In this document: positions 24,565-33,226 of the stretch, one piece after another
Layout: each line of letters opens with the position of its first letter
Numbering within the stretch: position 1 is the stretch's first letter
Origin: Nonomuraea spiralis
GTDB lineage: Bacteria; Actinomycetota; Actinomycetes; Streptosporangiales; Streptosporangiaceae
Direction: 5' to 3'
NCBI RefSeq assembly: GCF_014648435.1
Contig: NZ_BMRC01000021.1
Location: 104,119 to 168,118, forward strand
DNA: 64,000 bases
Notes under the pieces: model-generated
What the model was told of the DNA's origin: nothing
What the model saw: the letters and a program-made list of their open reading frames with translations, nothing else
Database searches by the model: none
Translations under genes and position numbers: made by a program

Positions 24565-25368
24565 TCAGGCGGGCGTGATCGTGTCGAGGACGTCGATCAC
24601 GTACAGCATGGGCCTGTCCCCCTGGGATCCGACGGCCAGCCGGCTGCCGACCCGCTGGCCGACCAGCGCCTCCAGCCACGCGGGCGGCACCGAGCCCGGC
24701 TTGAGCGTGAAGGCGCTGGGACCGCCGCGCCGGTAGGACGAGTCCACCACCGCGCGGGACGGCCAGGACGCGGCCACGTACTGGATCACCACTTTGGAAC
24801 CCGCCGTGACCTCCCGCCCCGAACCGTCGATGAGGGTCCGGGGCGCGGAGTCCGGCCGCAGGTCGGACGGGACGGCGGGCAGCGTGCGCCCGACGAGCCG
24901 GGCGTCGGGCGGGTAGCCGCCCAAGATGTCGAAGACCACGACGAGCGTGTCGGCCGGCGAGACGCCGGCCAGCGGCACGTTCGGGTTCAGGGCCTCGGCC
25001 GCCGGGCTGACCAGCATGACCCGGCTGCCGGCCGGGCGGCCGATGAGCGAGGCGCGCCAGGTCTCGGAGACCTGCCTGCCGTCGAAGACGACAGATGTGG
25101 GCTGGTTGCCGTCGTAGGTGCTGAGATACGGCTTGTTCCCCGTCCATCGCCGGATGTCCACGTCGGCGAGCACGACGTCCCCCGGGAGCGTACGCCGTCC
25201 GCTGCCCTCGGAGAGCACCGTGATCCGCGGCGTGCGCCCCGGCTTCCCCCGAGGTATGGCGACGACGGGCTTGCTGCCGAACGTGCCCGTCACGACGGGC
25301 TGGGAGCCGTCCTCCGCCACACCACACGAGGTGGCCAGCATGAGTACGGCAGGCCAGAGCAGGCGCAC
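24565..25368 (-). CDS. FKBP-type peptidyl-prolyl isomerase lipoprotein
   Basis: 267-aa lipoprotein with two degenerate FKBP-like domains. The GTG start at 25368, after GGGGGA, puts a short hydrophobic helix and the lipobox LATSC at the N-terminus, so the protein is predicted to be anchored on the outer face of the membrane. Each half has the FKBP pattern of a strand pair, then LxGRPxGSR or LVGQRVGSRL, then a closing VVVFDIL or LYVIDVL strand. The second half is more typical; the first lacks several pocket aromatics. Role: folding of secreted proteins, by family. It converges on the M23 peptidase gene. Confidence 0.82.
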   Translation of the reverse strand: MRLLWPAVLMLATSCGVAEDGSQPVVTGTFGSKPVVAIPRGKPGRTPRITVLSEGSGRRTLPGDVVLADVDIRRWTGNKPYLSTYDGNQPTSVVFDGRQVSETWRASLIGRPAGSRVMLVSPAAEALNPNVPLAGVSPADTLVVVFDILGGYPPDARLVGRTLPAVPSDLRPDSAPRTLIDGSGREVTAGSKVVIQYVAASWPSRAVVDSSYRRGGPSAFTLKPGSVPPAWLEALVGQRVGSRLAVGSQGDRPMLYVIDVLDTITPA

Positions 25369-25476
25369 GATTTCCCCCAAGATGCCAGATCCGAAGGGGT
25401 TACTTGCCGCAATAGCCAAAAGGAAAGCTGCGGGTCTCGCCATCTCACGACAAAGGGACGCGGGAGACTGGACCGC

Positions 25477-26523
25477 GTGAGCAAGCCCAACCTGGCCCGC
25501 CGGGTCGCAGAAACAGCCGAGATCGCGTTGACCAACCGCCACTACGTGACGTTCATCGACGTCGTGACGGGTTTGCGCTGGTTGCACTCCCGCCATGTGG
25601 ACACCTGGCGGCAGGGCCGGGCCGGCACGCTGGCCGAGCTGGCCGCGGTCGACGAGGAACGGTTGCTCACGACGGCCGTCCTGCTGCGCGACTGGGCCCT
25701 CGCCAAGGGCCTGCGGCCGGTGGACACGCCGTACGTGGCGAGCACGCGCGACCGGCGCGACCTGCGCTTCACCTCGGGGAACGGGCAGGACGCGTTCCGC
25801 GTCCACTGGCTGTCGCCGGACCTGAGCGAGGCCCGGGTGCGACAGCTCACCGAGCGGCAGAGCAAGGCGCCCGACCTGGTGGCCGTGGCCTCGCAGGAGC
25901 CGTGGACGTGCGCGTCCTGCGGCGACACCGGGCCGTACCTGATCATGGAGGACGATCGCCCCCACTGCCTGACCTGCACCGACATGGACCACCTGGTGTT
26001 CCTGCCGTCGGGGAACGCGGCGCTCAGCCGCCGGGCCAAGCAGGAGAGCGGGTTGTCGGCGGTGGTCGTGCGGTACAACCGGCGGCGCAAGGTCTACCAG
26101 CGCCAGGGCATCCTGGTCGAGGAGGGCGCGCTGGCCGCGGCCGAGGAGCGCTGCCTGGCCGACGAGGAGGTGCGCGTACGCCGCCGCGAGCGCGACGCGG
26201 TGCGCAGGGCCGAGCAGGACGTCGGCTTCCAGGCGGCGATGGCGGCCGAGATCGCCCGGCTGTTCCCGAGTTGCCCGGCCGAGCGGGCGCGCGAGATCGC
26301 CGAGCACGCCGGCCAGCGCGGCAGCGGCCGGGTGGGCAGGACGGCGGCGGCCAGGGCCCTCGACGAGAACGCGATCACGCTGGCGGTGATCGCCTCGGTA
26401 CGGCACCTCGACACCGACTACGACCGCCTGCTCATGTCCGGCGTCCCCCGGATGGAGGCCCGCGACCGGATCAGGGACACCATCGAGACCAAACTCACGG
26501 AGTTCCGGCAGCCGCTCCCATGA
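25477..26523 (+). CDS. DUF2293-domain protein with a zinc-ribbon-like motif
   Basis: 348 aa. Residues ~145-168 contain two CxxC pairs (CASCG and CLTC), suggesting zinc binding; a charged coiled stretch (~205-250) follows, then the DUF2293 domain (~255-335) with LFPSCPAERAREIAEHA. DUF2293 is common in actinobacteria and fungi without an assigned function. The GTG start has CGGGAG upstream. The gene ends in a tandemly duplicated hairpin region shared with the convergent HD-domain gene. Confidence 0.78.
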   Translation: MSKPNLARRVAETAEIALTNRHYVTFIDVVTGLRWLHSRHVDTWRQGRAGTLAELAAVDEERLLTTAVLLRDWALAKGLRPVDTPYVASTRDRRDLRFTSGNGQDAFRVHWLSPDLSEARVRQLTERQSKAPDLVAVASQEPWTCASCGDTGPYLIMEDDRPHCLTCTDMDHLVFLPSGNAALSRRAKQESGLSAVVVRYNRRRKVYQRQGILVEEGALAAAEERCLADEEVRVRRRERDAVRRAEQDVGFQAAMAAEIARLFPSCPAERAREIAEHAGQRGSGRVGRTAAARALDENAITLAVIASVRHLDTDYDRLLMSGVPRMEARDRIRDTIETKLTEFRQPLP

Positions 26524-26603
26524 CGCGGCGCCGGGCTTGTCAAAACCCGGCGACCGCTCCTATGACGCGACACCGGGCCTCTCACAACCCGGCGACCGCT
26601 TCG
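26520..26603. repeat. 42-bp tandem duplication containing two hairpins
   Basis: Two imperfect 42-bp copies, 26520-26561 and 26562-26603, each with a CCGGG...CCCGG hairpin; the clearest stem is GCCGGG 26530-26535 with CCCGGC 26546-26551. The second copy encodes the last residues and stop of the minus-strand HD gene, so the first copy is a duplicated gene end that now gives a second terminator. Confidence 0.7.
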
Positions 26604-27118
26604 ATGAGCGGGCGCCAGGTGGTCAGTTCGGCGAGGGGCGGGCGGGTGAGGCCCACCACCTTGCCCAGGTCGTCGGCCCTGCGCAGGGCGACGGCGGCCG
26701 GGCCGTGCGGCGCGGCGGCGAAGGCGGCCGCCTCCGCGGCGGACATCGGGCCGCCCTGCAATGCCAGCGTCCGAGCCGACTCCGGCGACAGGCCGCGGTC
26801 CGGCTCCGCGGCGGCCAGGTAACGCTTGGCGGGCACGTGCAGCTCGACCAGCGCGGCCACCCGGTCGCCGAGCAGCCCCCGCACCGCGGCCGCGCCCGTG
26901 GCGGCGTGCCCGGCCTCGTCGCCCGGGGCCAGCAGGTGCCCGAGGTCGTGCACCAGCCCCGCCACCTGCAACTCGCGATCATCGGGAAACCGGTCGCGCA
27001 GCACGGCGGCCACCTGGAGCCCGTGGTCGAGCAGCGGCACGGGGTCGCCGGTCCGGTCCGGGGTGTCCCAGGCGTCCTCGCAGCGCGCCAGCAGGTCCAT
27101 CAGCTCGTCGACCGTCAT
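26582..27118 (-). CDS. HD-domain protein (PhnZ/MIOX-like fold)
   Basis: 178-aa all-helical HD-superfamily protein. Metal ligands appear as His32 (LLDHGLQVA), His57-Asp58 (GLVHDLGH) and His71 (DEAGH), then an ELHVPAKRYL helix. This arrangement resembles the PhnZ/TmpB-type mixed-valence di-iron oxygenases as well as simple HD phosphohydrolases, so the reaction is left open. The ATG at 27118 was chosen because conservation begins at TVDELMDLL; the frame is open further upstream across the divergent MmcQ gene. The two genes are divergent with about 60 nt between them. Confidence 0.78.
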   Translation of the reverse strand: MTVDELMDLLARCEDAWDTPDRTGDPVPLLDHGLQVAAVLRDRFPDDRELQVAGLVHDLGHLLAPGDEAGHAATGAAAVRGLLGDRVAALVELHVPAKRYLAAAEPDRGLSPESARTLALQGGPMSAAEAAAFAAAPHGPAAVALRRADDLGKVVGLTRPPLAELTTWRPLIEAVAGL

Positions 27119-27181
27119 GCGCCAAGCCTCGGACGCGGACGCCCGTGCCGCCAGACAGGACTTTTCGATACCGTCCATCGC

Positions 27182-27556
27182 ATGGACGACTGGCACACCG
27201 TACGGGAAGAGCTGCGGTCCTTCGCGCTGAGTCTGCCCGAGACCCATGAGGACCACCCGTGGGGCGAGACGGTCATCAAGGTCAACAAGAAGGTCTTCGT
27301 GTTCCTCGGCATGGACGAGCAGACGGAGAAGTGGGACCCGACGTTCGGCGTGAAGCTGCTGTCGGAGGCGCACGGCCACGCGCTGACCGTCGAGGGCGCG
27401 GCCCCCAGCGGTTACGGCCTGGGCAGGGCGGGCTGGGTGACCGTGCCGTTCCTGTCGCCGCTGCCCGAGACCGAGGTGCTGCTCGACTGGGTGGAGGAGA
27501 GCTACCGGACCATCGCCCCCAAGCGGGCGGTCAAGCTACTGGACGGCCAGCCGTAG
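27182..27556 (+). CDS. MmcQ/YjbR-family DNA-binding-fold protein
   Basis: 124-aa single-domain protein with the YjbR/CyaY-like fold. The pattern LSLPETHEDHPWGETVIKVNKKVFVF, followed by VPFLSPLPETEVLLDWVEESY near the end, is typical of MmcQ/YjbR. The family is widespread with a double-wing fold, but its role is not settled. Its last 21 bp overlap the 3' end of the minus-strand LysE exporter gene. Confidence 0.85.
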   Translation: MDDWHTVREELRSFALSLPETHEDHPWGETVIKVNKKVFVFLGMDEQTEKWDPTFGVKLLSEAHGHALTVEGAAPSGYGLGRAGWVTVPFLSPLPETEVLLDWVEESYRTIAPKRAVKLLDGQP

Positions 27557-28144
27557 CGCGAAGGCGACCAGCAGCACCCCGGTCGCCCGCTCGACCCTGG
27601 CCCGGATCCGCGGCCTGCGCAGCAGCGCGCTGACCCGGTCGATGATCACGTTGTAGAGGCTGAACCAGAGCGCGTAGAGCACGGCGATGATCCCCGACAG
27701 CAGCAGCGCCCTGCCCAGGGTGTCACCGTGGCCGGGCAGGAACTGCGGCAACCAGGTCACGAAGAGCAGCAGCACCTTGGGGTTGAGCAGGTTCGACAGC
27801 AGCCCTCTGCGTACGTGCACGAGCGGCGAGCCGGTCGGGGGCGCGGGGGCCTCCACGATCCTGGCCCGGTTCCGGCTGGACAGCAGCGCGTGCACCCCGA
27901 GCCAGAGCAGGTAGCAGATGCCGAGGCCGCGGACCACGGTGAAGGCGGTGGGCGAGGCGACCAGCAGCGCCGACAGGCCGATCGCGGCGGCGCCGGCGTG
28001 CACGGACAGGCCGAGCAGGCCGCCGAGCATGGTCAGCAGGCCGGCCACGCGGCCGTGGGCGAGGGAGTTGCGCATGATCAGGGCGGCGTCGGGGCCGGGA
28101 ATCATGATCATGATGAGGGTCGTGACCGCGAAGGTCAGCAGCAT
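27536..28144 (-). CDS. LysE/RhtB-family amino-acid exporter
   Basis: 202-aa membrane protein with five to six transmembrane helices. The signature MIPGPDAALIMRNSLAHGRVAG at the N-terminus and LLNPKVLLLFVTWLPQF in the middle identify the LysE/RhtB superfamily, which exports amino acids or related small molecules. The ATG at 28144 begins just before the first helix (LLTFAVTTLIMIMIPG). The substrate cannot be told. The 3' end overlaps the MmcQ/YjbR gene by 21 bp in tail-to-tail orientation. Confidence 0.88.
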   Translation of the reverse strand: MLLTFAVTTLIMIMIPGPDAALIMRNSLAHGRVAGLLTMLGGLLGLSVHAGAAAIGLSALLVASPTAFTVVRGLGICYLLWLGVHALLSSRNRARIVEAPAPPTGSPLVHVRRGLLSNLLNPKVLLLFVTWLPQFLPGHGDTLGRALLLSGIIAVLYALWFSLYNVIIDRVSALLRRPRIRARVERATGVLLVAFALRLAVQ

Positions 28145-28266
28145 GGCGGGGGTCTCCCGGAGCCGAAGGCGCGCTCCCGCCCGACCCCGCTGTGTGTGCG
28201 CAGGTCGCACGGTCACGCGGGCGAACATCGTCAGTGCCTTTTGGGCACTGACCATGCTACCTGGAC

Positions 28267-29463
28267 CTATTTGGCGAAAGCCGCCAGGGCCACCCCGAGG
28301 GCGCGCTCGTTCTGGCCCTGAGCCTTGGCGTCGGTGGAGTTGATCGAGTAGACCACGACGCGGCTCAGGTCGCGGGTGGCGCCGATGCCGGTGGAGCTGC
28401 CGTAGCGCGCGCCGGTCTTGCCGTACGCGACGATGCCGCCGGGCAGCACCAGCTCGGTCAGGCCCGAGGTGTAGTGGGCGGGCTCGTTGCCGCCGTACAT
28501 GGTCACCTTCGGCACGGTGAACATCGGCTCAAGCTGCTCGGTGGGCACGATCTTGCCGTCGAACAGCGCCTTGGTGAACTTCTCCAGGTCGGCGGTGGTG
28601 GAGATGAGGTCGCCCGAGGCCCAGGTGGAGGTGACCTCCATCTCGGTGACGTCCACCACGTACGCGTCGCCGTACGCGAAGGAGTCGGGGAAGCCCTTCG
28701 GGACGACCTGGTAGCCCTGGTTGTGACGGCCGCGGATCTTGACGGACGTACCGGGGAAGTAGCTCTGGCGCATGCCCAGCGGGCGCAGGATGCGGGCGCC
28801 GACCTCGTCCTCGTACGACCTGCCGGTGACCTTCTCGATCAGCAGGCCCTCGACGAAGGTGTTGATGTTGAGGTAGTGCTGCTTGGTCCCGGGGGTGAAC
28901 TCGATCGGGTTGAGGACGGCTTGGCGGACGTACTCCTCGGGGGTGATCGTGGTGAAGCGGTCGGCGTAGACCCGTTCGAAGCCGCCCTCCGTCTTCGGTG
29001 CGGGCAGGCCGCTGGTGTGGTTGAGCACCTGGGCCAGCTTGACCGGCGGGTAGTCGGCGGGCAGCAGCTCCGGCAGGTAGTCCTGGACCGTACGGTCGAG
29101 GGAGATCTTGCCCTCCGCCACGAGCTGGAGCACGACCGCCGTGGTGAACACCTTCGTCACGCTGCCGGCCCGGAACCTGGCCCCCTCCTTGGCCTTGTGC
29201 CTCCCGCGCAGGTCGGTCACGCCCGAGACGCCGCGCCAGGAGCCCGCCCGGCCGCTCACCCTGACCTCGGCGGCGGTGGCGTCGGGGGCGGGCAGCCCGG
29301 CGATGCTCTTCCGCAGCGCCGCCTCGTTGATCGGCGGCACCTGCACGGCGGCGGCGGCGGACGCGGTGACGGCGCCGGGCGAGCTCGTCGCGGCGTACGC
29401 GGGGGCGCTGACGGTCAGGGCGGCCAGGGCCAGGGCGGCGGCGGTGAGGCGGGTGCGCTTCAT
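28267..29463 (-). CDS. Secreted serine hydrolase, beta-lactamase class C / D-Ala-D-Ala carboxypeptidase-like
   Basis: 398 aa with a signal peptide (ends near AYA-AT, residue 24). The penicillin-recognising fold shows the SxxK nucleophile Ser101-Lys104 (SVTK), a YxN motif (Tyr197-Leu-Asn199) and KTG at 349-351. Streptomyces R61-type carboxypeptidases and esterases share this set. It may trim cell-wall peptides or hydrolyse an ester or lactam; no resistance context is present. GAGAGAACCCC precedes the ATG. Confidence 0.87.
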   Translation of the reverse strand: MKRTRLTAAALALAALTVSAPAYAATSSPGAVTASAAAAVQVPPINEAALRKSIAGLPAPDATAAEVRVSGRAGSWRGVSGVTDLRGRHKAKEGARFRAGSVTKVFTTAVVLQLVAEGKISLDRTVQDYLPELLPADYPPVKLAQVLNHTSGLPAPKTEGGFERVYADRFTTITPEEYVRQAVLNPIEFTPGTKQHYLNINTFVEGLLIEKVTGRSYEDEVGARILRPLGMRQSYFPGTSVKIRGRHNQGYQVVPKGFPDSFAYGDAYVVDVTEMEVTSTWASGDLISTTADLEKFTKALFDGKIVPTEQLEPMFTVPKVTMYGGNEPAHYTSGLTELVLPGGIVAYGKTGARYGSSTGIGATRDLSRVVVYSINSTDAKAQGQNERALGVALAAFAK

Positions 29464-29585
29464 GGGGTTCTCTCCAGGTCACATCGGCTTTCGATGGGAC
29501 AATCCTGGCGAGCGGACCCCCGGTGGCGGATCGCCGACGACGGCGATCTACGGGCTCGCTCTCAGGAGGGAGAGGACTCGCCCGA

Positions 29586-30782
29586 TCAGGTGACCGCGAG
29601 CCGCCGCGCGTACCGTTCGTCCCGCCACAACTCCTTGTCGAGCACCTCCAGCAGCGTGGTGGCGGCGTCGTGGACGTCGGCGTAGCCGATGTAGAGCGGC
29701 GCGAAGCCGAATCTGAGGACGTCCGGCGCGCGGAAGTCGCCGTGCACGCCCCGGTCGATGAGCGCCCGCATGACCGGGTAGCCGTCCGGGTGGTGGAAGG
29801 AGACCTGGCTGCCGCGCGACTCCGGCTCCGCGGGTGAGACCAGCTTGAGCGCGTCGCCGACCAGATCGACGAAGAGCGAGGTCAGGGCGACGCTCTTGGC
29901 GCGTACCTGTGCCATCGGGACCCGGTCCCACACCTCCAGAGCCGCCTCCAGCGCCGCGAACGACACCACGTGCGGCGTGCTGACCGCGAACCGCCGGACG
30001 CCCTCGGCCGGACGGTAGCCGGTCTCGAAGGCGAACGGCTCGGCGTGGCCGTGCCAGCCGGACAACACGTTCTCGGCGGTGGCGTGGTGGCGCGGGTTGA
30101 CGTAGAGGAAGGCGGGCGCGCCCGGTCCCGCGTTCAGGTACTTGTACGTGCACCCGACCGCGAAGTCGGCCTGCGACACGTCCACCTCCATGGCCCCCAC
30201 GCTATGGCACACGTCCCAGACCATGAGCGCCCCCGCCTCCTGGACCTGGGCGGTCACCGATGGCACGTGCCGCCTGGCCCCCGTGCGGTAGTCCACCTCG
30301 GACAGCAGCACGACGGCCGCGTCGTCGAACCGGCCCTCGGCGTAGTCGCGCACCTCGTAGTCGCCGAGCAGCCGGGCCAGGCCCTGGGCGATGTAGTGGT
30401 CGGTGGGGAAGTTGCGCGGGTCGGAGACGATCACCTTGCGGCCGGGCCGCAGGCGTACGGCGGCGGCCAGCGCCTGGTAGGCGGCGATCGTGGTGGTGTT
30501 GCCCACGACGACCTGGCCGGGGCCGGCCCCGATCAGCGGCGCGAGCCGGTCGCCCGCGGTGAGGGGCTGGTCGTACCAGCCGGCCTGGTTCCAGCCGCCG
30601 ACGAGCTGCCTGCCCCATTCGTCCTCGACCGTCCGGCGTACGCGCTCCGCGGCGCGGCGGGGCAGCGCGCCCAGCGAGTTGCCCACGAGGTAGACGACCC
30701 CTTCGGGCAGGACGAACTCGTTCTTGAACGCCCGCAGCGGATCGTCGGCGTCGAGGGCGAGGCAGGCGTCGCGGTCCAGCAC
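29586..30782 (-). CDS. kynU: Kynureninase
   Basis: 398-aa PLP enzyme that cleaves kynurenine (or 3-hydroxykynurenine) to anthranilate (or 3-hydroxyanthranilate) and alanine. YLVGNSLGALP opens the fold, DPRNFPTDHY lies in the cofactor region, and the Schiff-base lysine is Lys214 in CTYKYLNAGPG; FGFAPLYIGY near the end is also typical. The start is a GTG with AAGGAGC upstream. It is the last gene of a seven-gene operon, 12 nt after the binding-protein gene, and supplies the 3-hydroxyanthranilate that the upstream genes degrade. Confidence 0.93.
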   Translation of the reverse strand: MLDRDACLALDADDPLRAFKNEFVLPEGVVYLVGNSLGALPRRAAERVRRTVEDEWGRQLVGGWNQAGWYDQPLTAGDRLAPLIGAGPGQVVVGNTTTIAAYQALAAAVRLRPGRKVIVSDPRNFPTDHYIAQGLARLLGDYEVRDYAEGRFDDAAVVLLSEVDYRTGARRHVPSVTAQVQEAGALMVWDVCHSVGAMEVDVSQADFAVGCTYKYLNAGPGAPAFLYVNPRHHATAENVLSGWHGHAEPFAFETGYRPAEGVRRFAVSTPHVVSFAALEAALEVWDRVPMAQVRAKSVALTSLFVDLVGDALKLVSPAEPESRGSQVSFHHPDGYPVMRALIDRGVHGDFRAPDVLRFGFAPLYIGYADVHDAATTLLEVLDKELWRDERYARRLAVT

Positions 30783-30794
30783 CGGGGTTGCTCC

Positions 30795-31889
30795 TTATGG
30801 GGGTGGGATGGTGGCAATTATCCGGTTTACACCATTCTGGTACTGGCGGACGTACCAGTTCTGTACCGGATCGTGTGCCGCGTCCAGCTTGAACGGCCCC
30901 CGGGGACCGTCCAGCTCGCCCACCCCGGCCAGCGCCCGCGTCAGGTCGCCGCCCGCGGCCGCCGCCCGGTCGACGAGCCGCATCGCGTCCCAGCTCTGCA
31001 ACGCCACCGCGGACGGGTTCCGCCCGGTACGCGCCCGCCACCGGGCCACGAACGCGGCGTTGTCCGGGTTCTCCAGCGCGGGCGACCAGAGCCCGACGCT
31101 CACCATGCCCTCCGCGTCCCGGCCGACCGCGCGCAGGACGTCCTCGTCGGCCAGGTTCTGGCAGGCCAGCAGCTTGATCCTGGCGTCGCCGAACCGCTTG
31201 AACGCCTTGACGAACGCGATCGCCTCGCCGCCCGCGTAGAAGGCGTACAGAAGCCGCGCTCCGCGCGGGATCCGGGCCAGGTACGGCTCCAGGTCGGCCT
31301 GCCCGCCGAAGGGCGTCAGGATGCGCTTGAGCGGTCCGGCGCCGTACCCCTCGGCGAAGCCGTCCAGGGTCTCGACGCCGGCGGAGTAGTCGGAGGCCAT
31401 GAGCGCCACGTCCTGGCCGGCGTAGTGCTCGGCGGCGTACCGGCCGGCCGCGTAGCCGTGGGCGCGGTTGGTGTAGGACACGCGGAAGACGCCGGGTCCG
31501 CCAAGTTGGTCGGCGCCCGCGTTGGCGATCACCACCGGGATGTCGCCCGCCGCCTCCTTGACCACCGAGACCGCGACCGGCGAGGCGATCAGGCCGGTGA
31601 GCACGTCGGCGCCGCCGTCGATCAGCTTCCTGGCCTGCTCGGCGCCGATCTCCGGGCTGCTCGCGTCGTCGGCCACGACCAGCCTGGCCGGCCGGCCGCC
31701 GAGCAGGCCGCCGTGGTCGTCCAGGTAGAGCTGCATGGCGGTCTCCATGTCGTCCCCGAGGGTGGCGTACACGCCGGTCTGCGAGATGATCGCGCCGACC
31801 CGTACGGGCTCGTCCTCGGCGGCGAGGGGCACCGAGCCGCCGCAGCCCGCGACCATCAGCGCGACCAGTCCCAGCACGGCGACGCGCAT
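30795..31889 (-). CDS. LivK-like solute-binding lipoprotein of an ABC transporter
   Basis: 364-aa type 1 periplasmic-binding protein (Peripla_BP_6) with lipobox VAGC at residues 13-16, so membrane-anchored. The first-lobe VRVGAIISQTGVYATLG and the AGADQLGG ligand-site region are typical of branched-chain amino acid/aromatic compound receptors. Sitting between ACMS decarboxylase and kynureninase (11-12 nt gaps), it probably binds kynurenine, anthranilate or a related aromatic. No permease or ATPase gene is in the operon, so it must share a transporter encoded elsewhere. Confidence 0.87.
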   Translation of the reverse strand: MRVAVLGLVALMVAGCGGSVPLAAEDEPVRVGAIISQTGVYATLGDDMETAMQLYLDDHGGLLGGRPARLVVADDASSPEIGAEQARKLIDGGADVLTGLIASPVAVSVVKEAAGDIPVVIANAGADQLGGPGVFRVSYTNRAHGYAAGRYAAEHYAGQDVALMASDYSAGVETLDGFAEGYGAGPLKRILTPFGGQADLEPYLARIPRGARLLYAFYAGGEAIAFVKAFKRFGDARIKLLACQNLADEDVLRAVGRDAEGMVSVGLWSPALENPDNAAFVARWRARTGRNPSAVALQSWDAMRLVDRAAAAGGDLTRALAGVGELDGPRGPFKLDAAHDPVQNWYVRQYQNGVNRIIATIPPP

Positions 31890-31900
31890 GGGAGCCCCCT

Positions 31901-32710
31901 TCAGCCCAGGAACACCTCTGCGTTGGCACCGAGCAGCTTCGTGCGCGCCGGGCCGGACAGGAATCCGGCGTTCCTGATCAGCTCGCCCGCCGGTGACTCG
32001 CCGAGCGGGTAGGGGAAGTCGGAACCGAGCATGACGTGGTCCTCCCCGAGGGTGTCGACGAGCAGCCGCAGCGCCCGCTCGTCGAAGACGGCGGAGTCGA
32101 CGCCGAACCTGCCGAGGTAGTGCGAAGGCGGCCGCTCACAGCCCCCGACCAGGTCGTGCCTGCGATGCCAGGCGTTCTCGACCCGCCGGCCCCCGGCCAT
32201 GTCCCAGGGGTGCACGAAGACGGGAACGTTCCTTTCCGCGCAATGCACCAGGAACTCCGCCACGCCCGGGTCGTCGAGGTCGCGGTCGCCGACGTGGTTG
32301 CCGATCTCCACGCCCCGGTGCCCGCCGGCCAGGCAGCGGTCGAGCTCGGCGCAGGCCAGGCCGGGGTCCTGTAACGGCACCTGGCAGAACGGGATCAGCC
32401 GCGGGTCCCGGCAGATCTCCAGCGCCAGGTCGTTGAAGACCCTGGAGATCCGCACGCCCTCCGCGGGCGTCCTGTCGTAGCCGAAGAAGACGGGTGTGGG
32501 CGAGACCACCTGCCGGTCCACGCCGTCCTCGTCCATCCGCGCCAGCCGGACCCGCGGGTCCCAGCAGTCGTCCTGGATCCGGCGGAACTCGCGGTCCCGT
32601 ACGAGGATCGTCGCCTCCCGCTCGGAGTCGACCCGCAACCGCGGCGCCCCGGGCCAGCCCAGGTCGGGCCAGCCCTTGGGCACGTGGTGCGTGTGGACGT
32701 CGATGACCAT
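31901..32710 (-). CDS. 2-amino-3-carboxymuconate-6-semialdehyde decarboxylase with internal deletion
   Basis: Amidohydrolase-family ACMSD homologue, 269 aa instead of about 330. It decarboxylates ACMS to 2-aminomuconate semialdehyde. Zinc ligands His6 and His8 (VHTHH), His167 (VHPWDMAGG) and Asp231 (LGSDFPYPLGE) remain. Between GGRR and VENAW (residues ~173-181) about 53 residues of the family are missing in frame, including the HGGGSF segment with the catalytic His that activates water. The flanks on both sides still match the family closely. Either a recent deletion has inactivated it or the loss is tolerated. Its ATG directly follows the dioxygenase stop (TAGATG). Confidence 0.87.
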   Translation of the reverse strand: MVIDVHTHHVPKGWPDLGWPGAPRLRVDSEREATILVRDREFRRIQDDCWDPRVRLARMDEDGVDRQVVSPTPVFFGYDRTPAEGVRISRVFNDLALEICRDPRLIPFCQVPLQDPGLACAELDRCLAGGHRGVEIGNHVGDRDLDDPGVAEFLVHCAERNVPVFVHPWDMAGGRRVENAWHRRHDLVGGCERPPSHYLGRFGVDSAVFDERALRLLVDTLGEDHVMLGSDFPYPLGESPAGELIRNAGFLSGPARTKLLGANAEVFLG

Positions 32711-33226
32711 CTAGCCCTTGCCAGGGTGCAACGCGCCGCACCGGTCACACGTACGGGCCCGCTCGTCGGCGTAGAACGCCTCGAAGACCGGCGGGAGGTC
32801 CTTGACGATGTCGCGTACCTGGAGCTCGACCTCGTGGACCTTGGCGCCGCACTCCGCGCAGTACCACTGGAACTTCTCCAGCTCGCCCTCGGGACGGATG
32901 CGCTCCACGACCAGCCCCACGGACCCGGCCTCGGGGCGCTGCGGCGAGTGCGGCATGCGCGCCGGCAGCAACCACATCTGCCCCTCGCGGACGTGCACGG
33001 TCTCGGGCCCGTCCGCGGTCACCACGTTGACGTGCATGTTGCCGCGCACCTGGTAGAACAGCTCCTCGTACGGGTCCACGTGGTAGTCGGTCCTGGAGTT
33101 GGGCCCGCCGACCACCATCACGATGAAGTCACCGGCCCCCTCGAAGACGACCTTGTTGCCGACCGGCGGCTTGAGCAGATGGGCGTGCTCGTCGATCCAC
33201 TTGGTGAAGTCAATCGGGGGGATCAT
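32711..33226 (-). CDS. nbaC: 3-hydroxyanthranilate 3,4-dioxygenase
   Basis: 171-aa cupin dioxygenase that opens the ring of 3-hydroxyanthranilate to ACMS. Iron ligands are His49 (DYHVDPYEE), Glu55 and His93 (RMPHSPQR). The C-terminal rubredoxin-like site has Cys123/Cys126 (CAECG) and Cys160/Cys163 (CDRCG), as in the bacterial enzymes. The ATG overlaps the preceding deaminase stop (ATGA). All features of an active enzyme are present. Confidence 0.95.
   Translation of the reverse strand: MIPPIDFTKWIDEHAHLLKPPVGNKVVFEGAGDFIVMVVGGPNSRTDYHVDPYEELFYQVRGNMHVNVVTADGPETVHVREGQMWLLPARMPHSPQRPEAGSVGLVVERIRPEGELEKFQWYCAECGAKVHEVELQVRDIVKDLPPVFEAFYADERARTCDRCGALHPGKG

Noticed and set aside
26520..26603. 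CRISPR-like repeats
   Set aside because: Only two imperfect units directly adjoining each other, no spacers, and they span a gene end.
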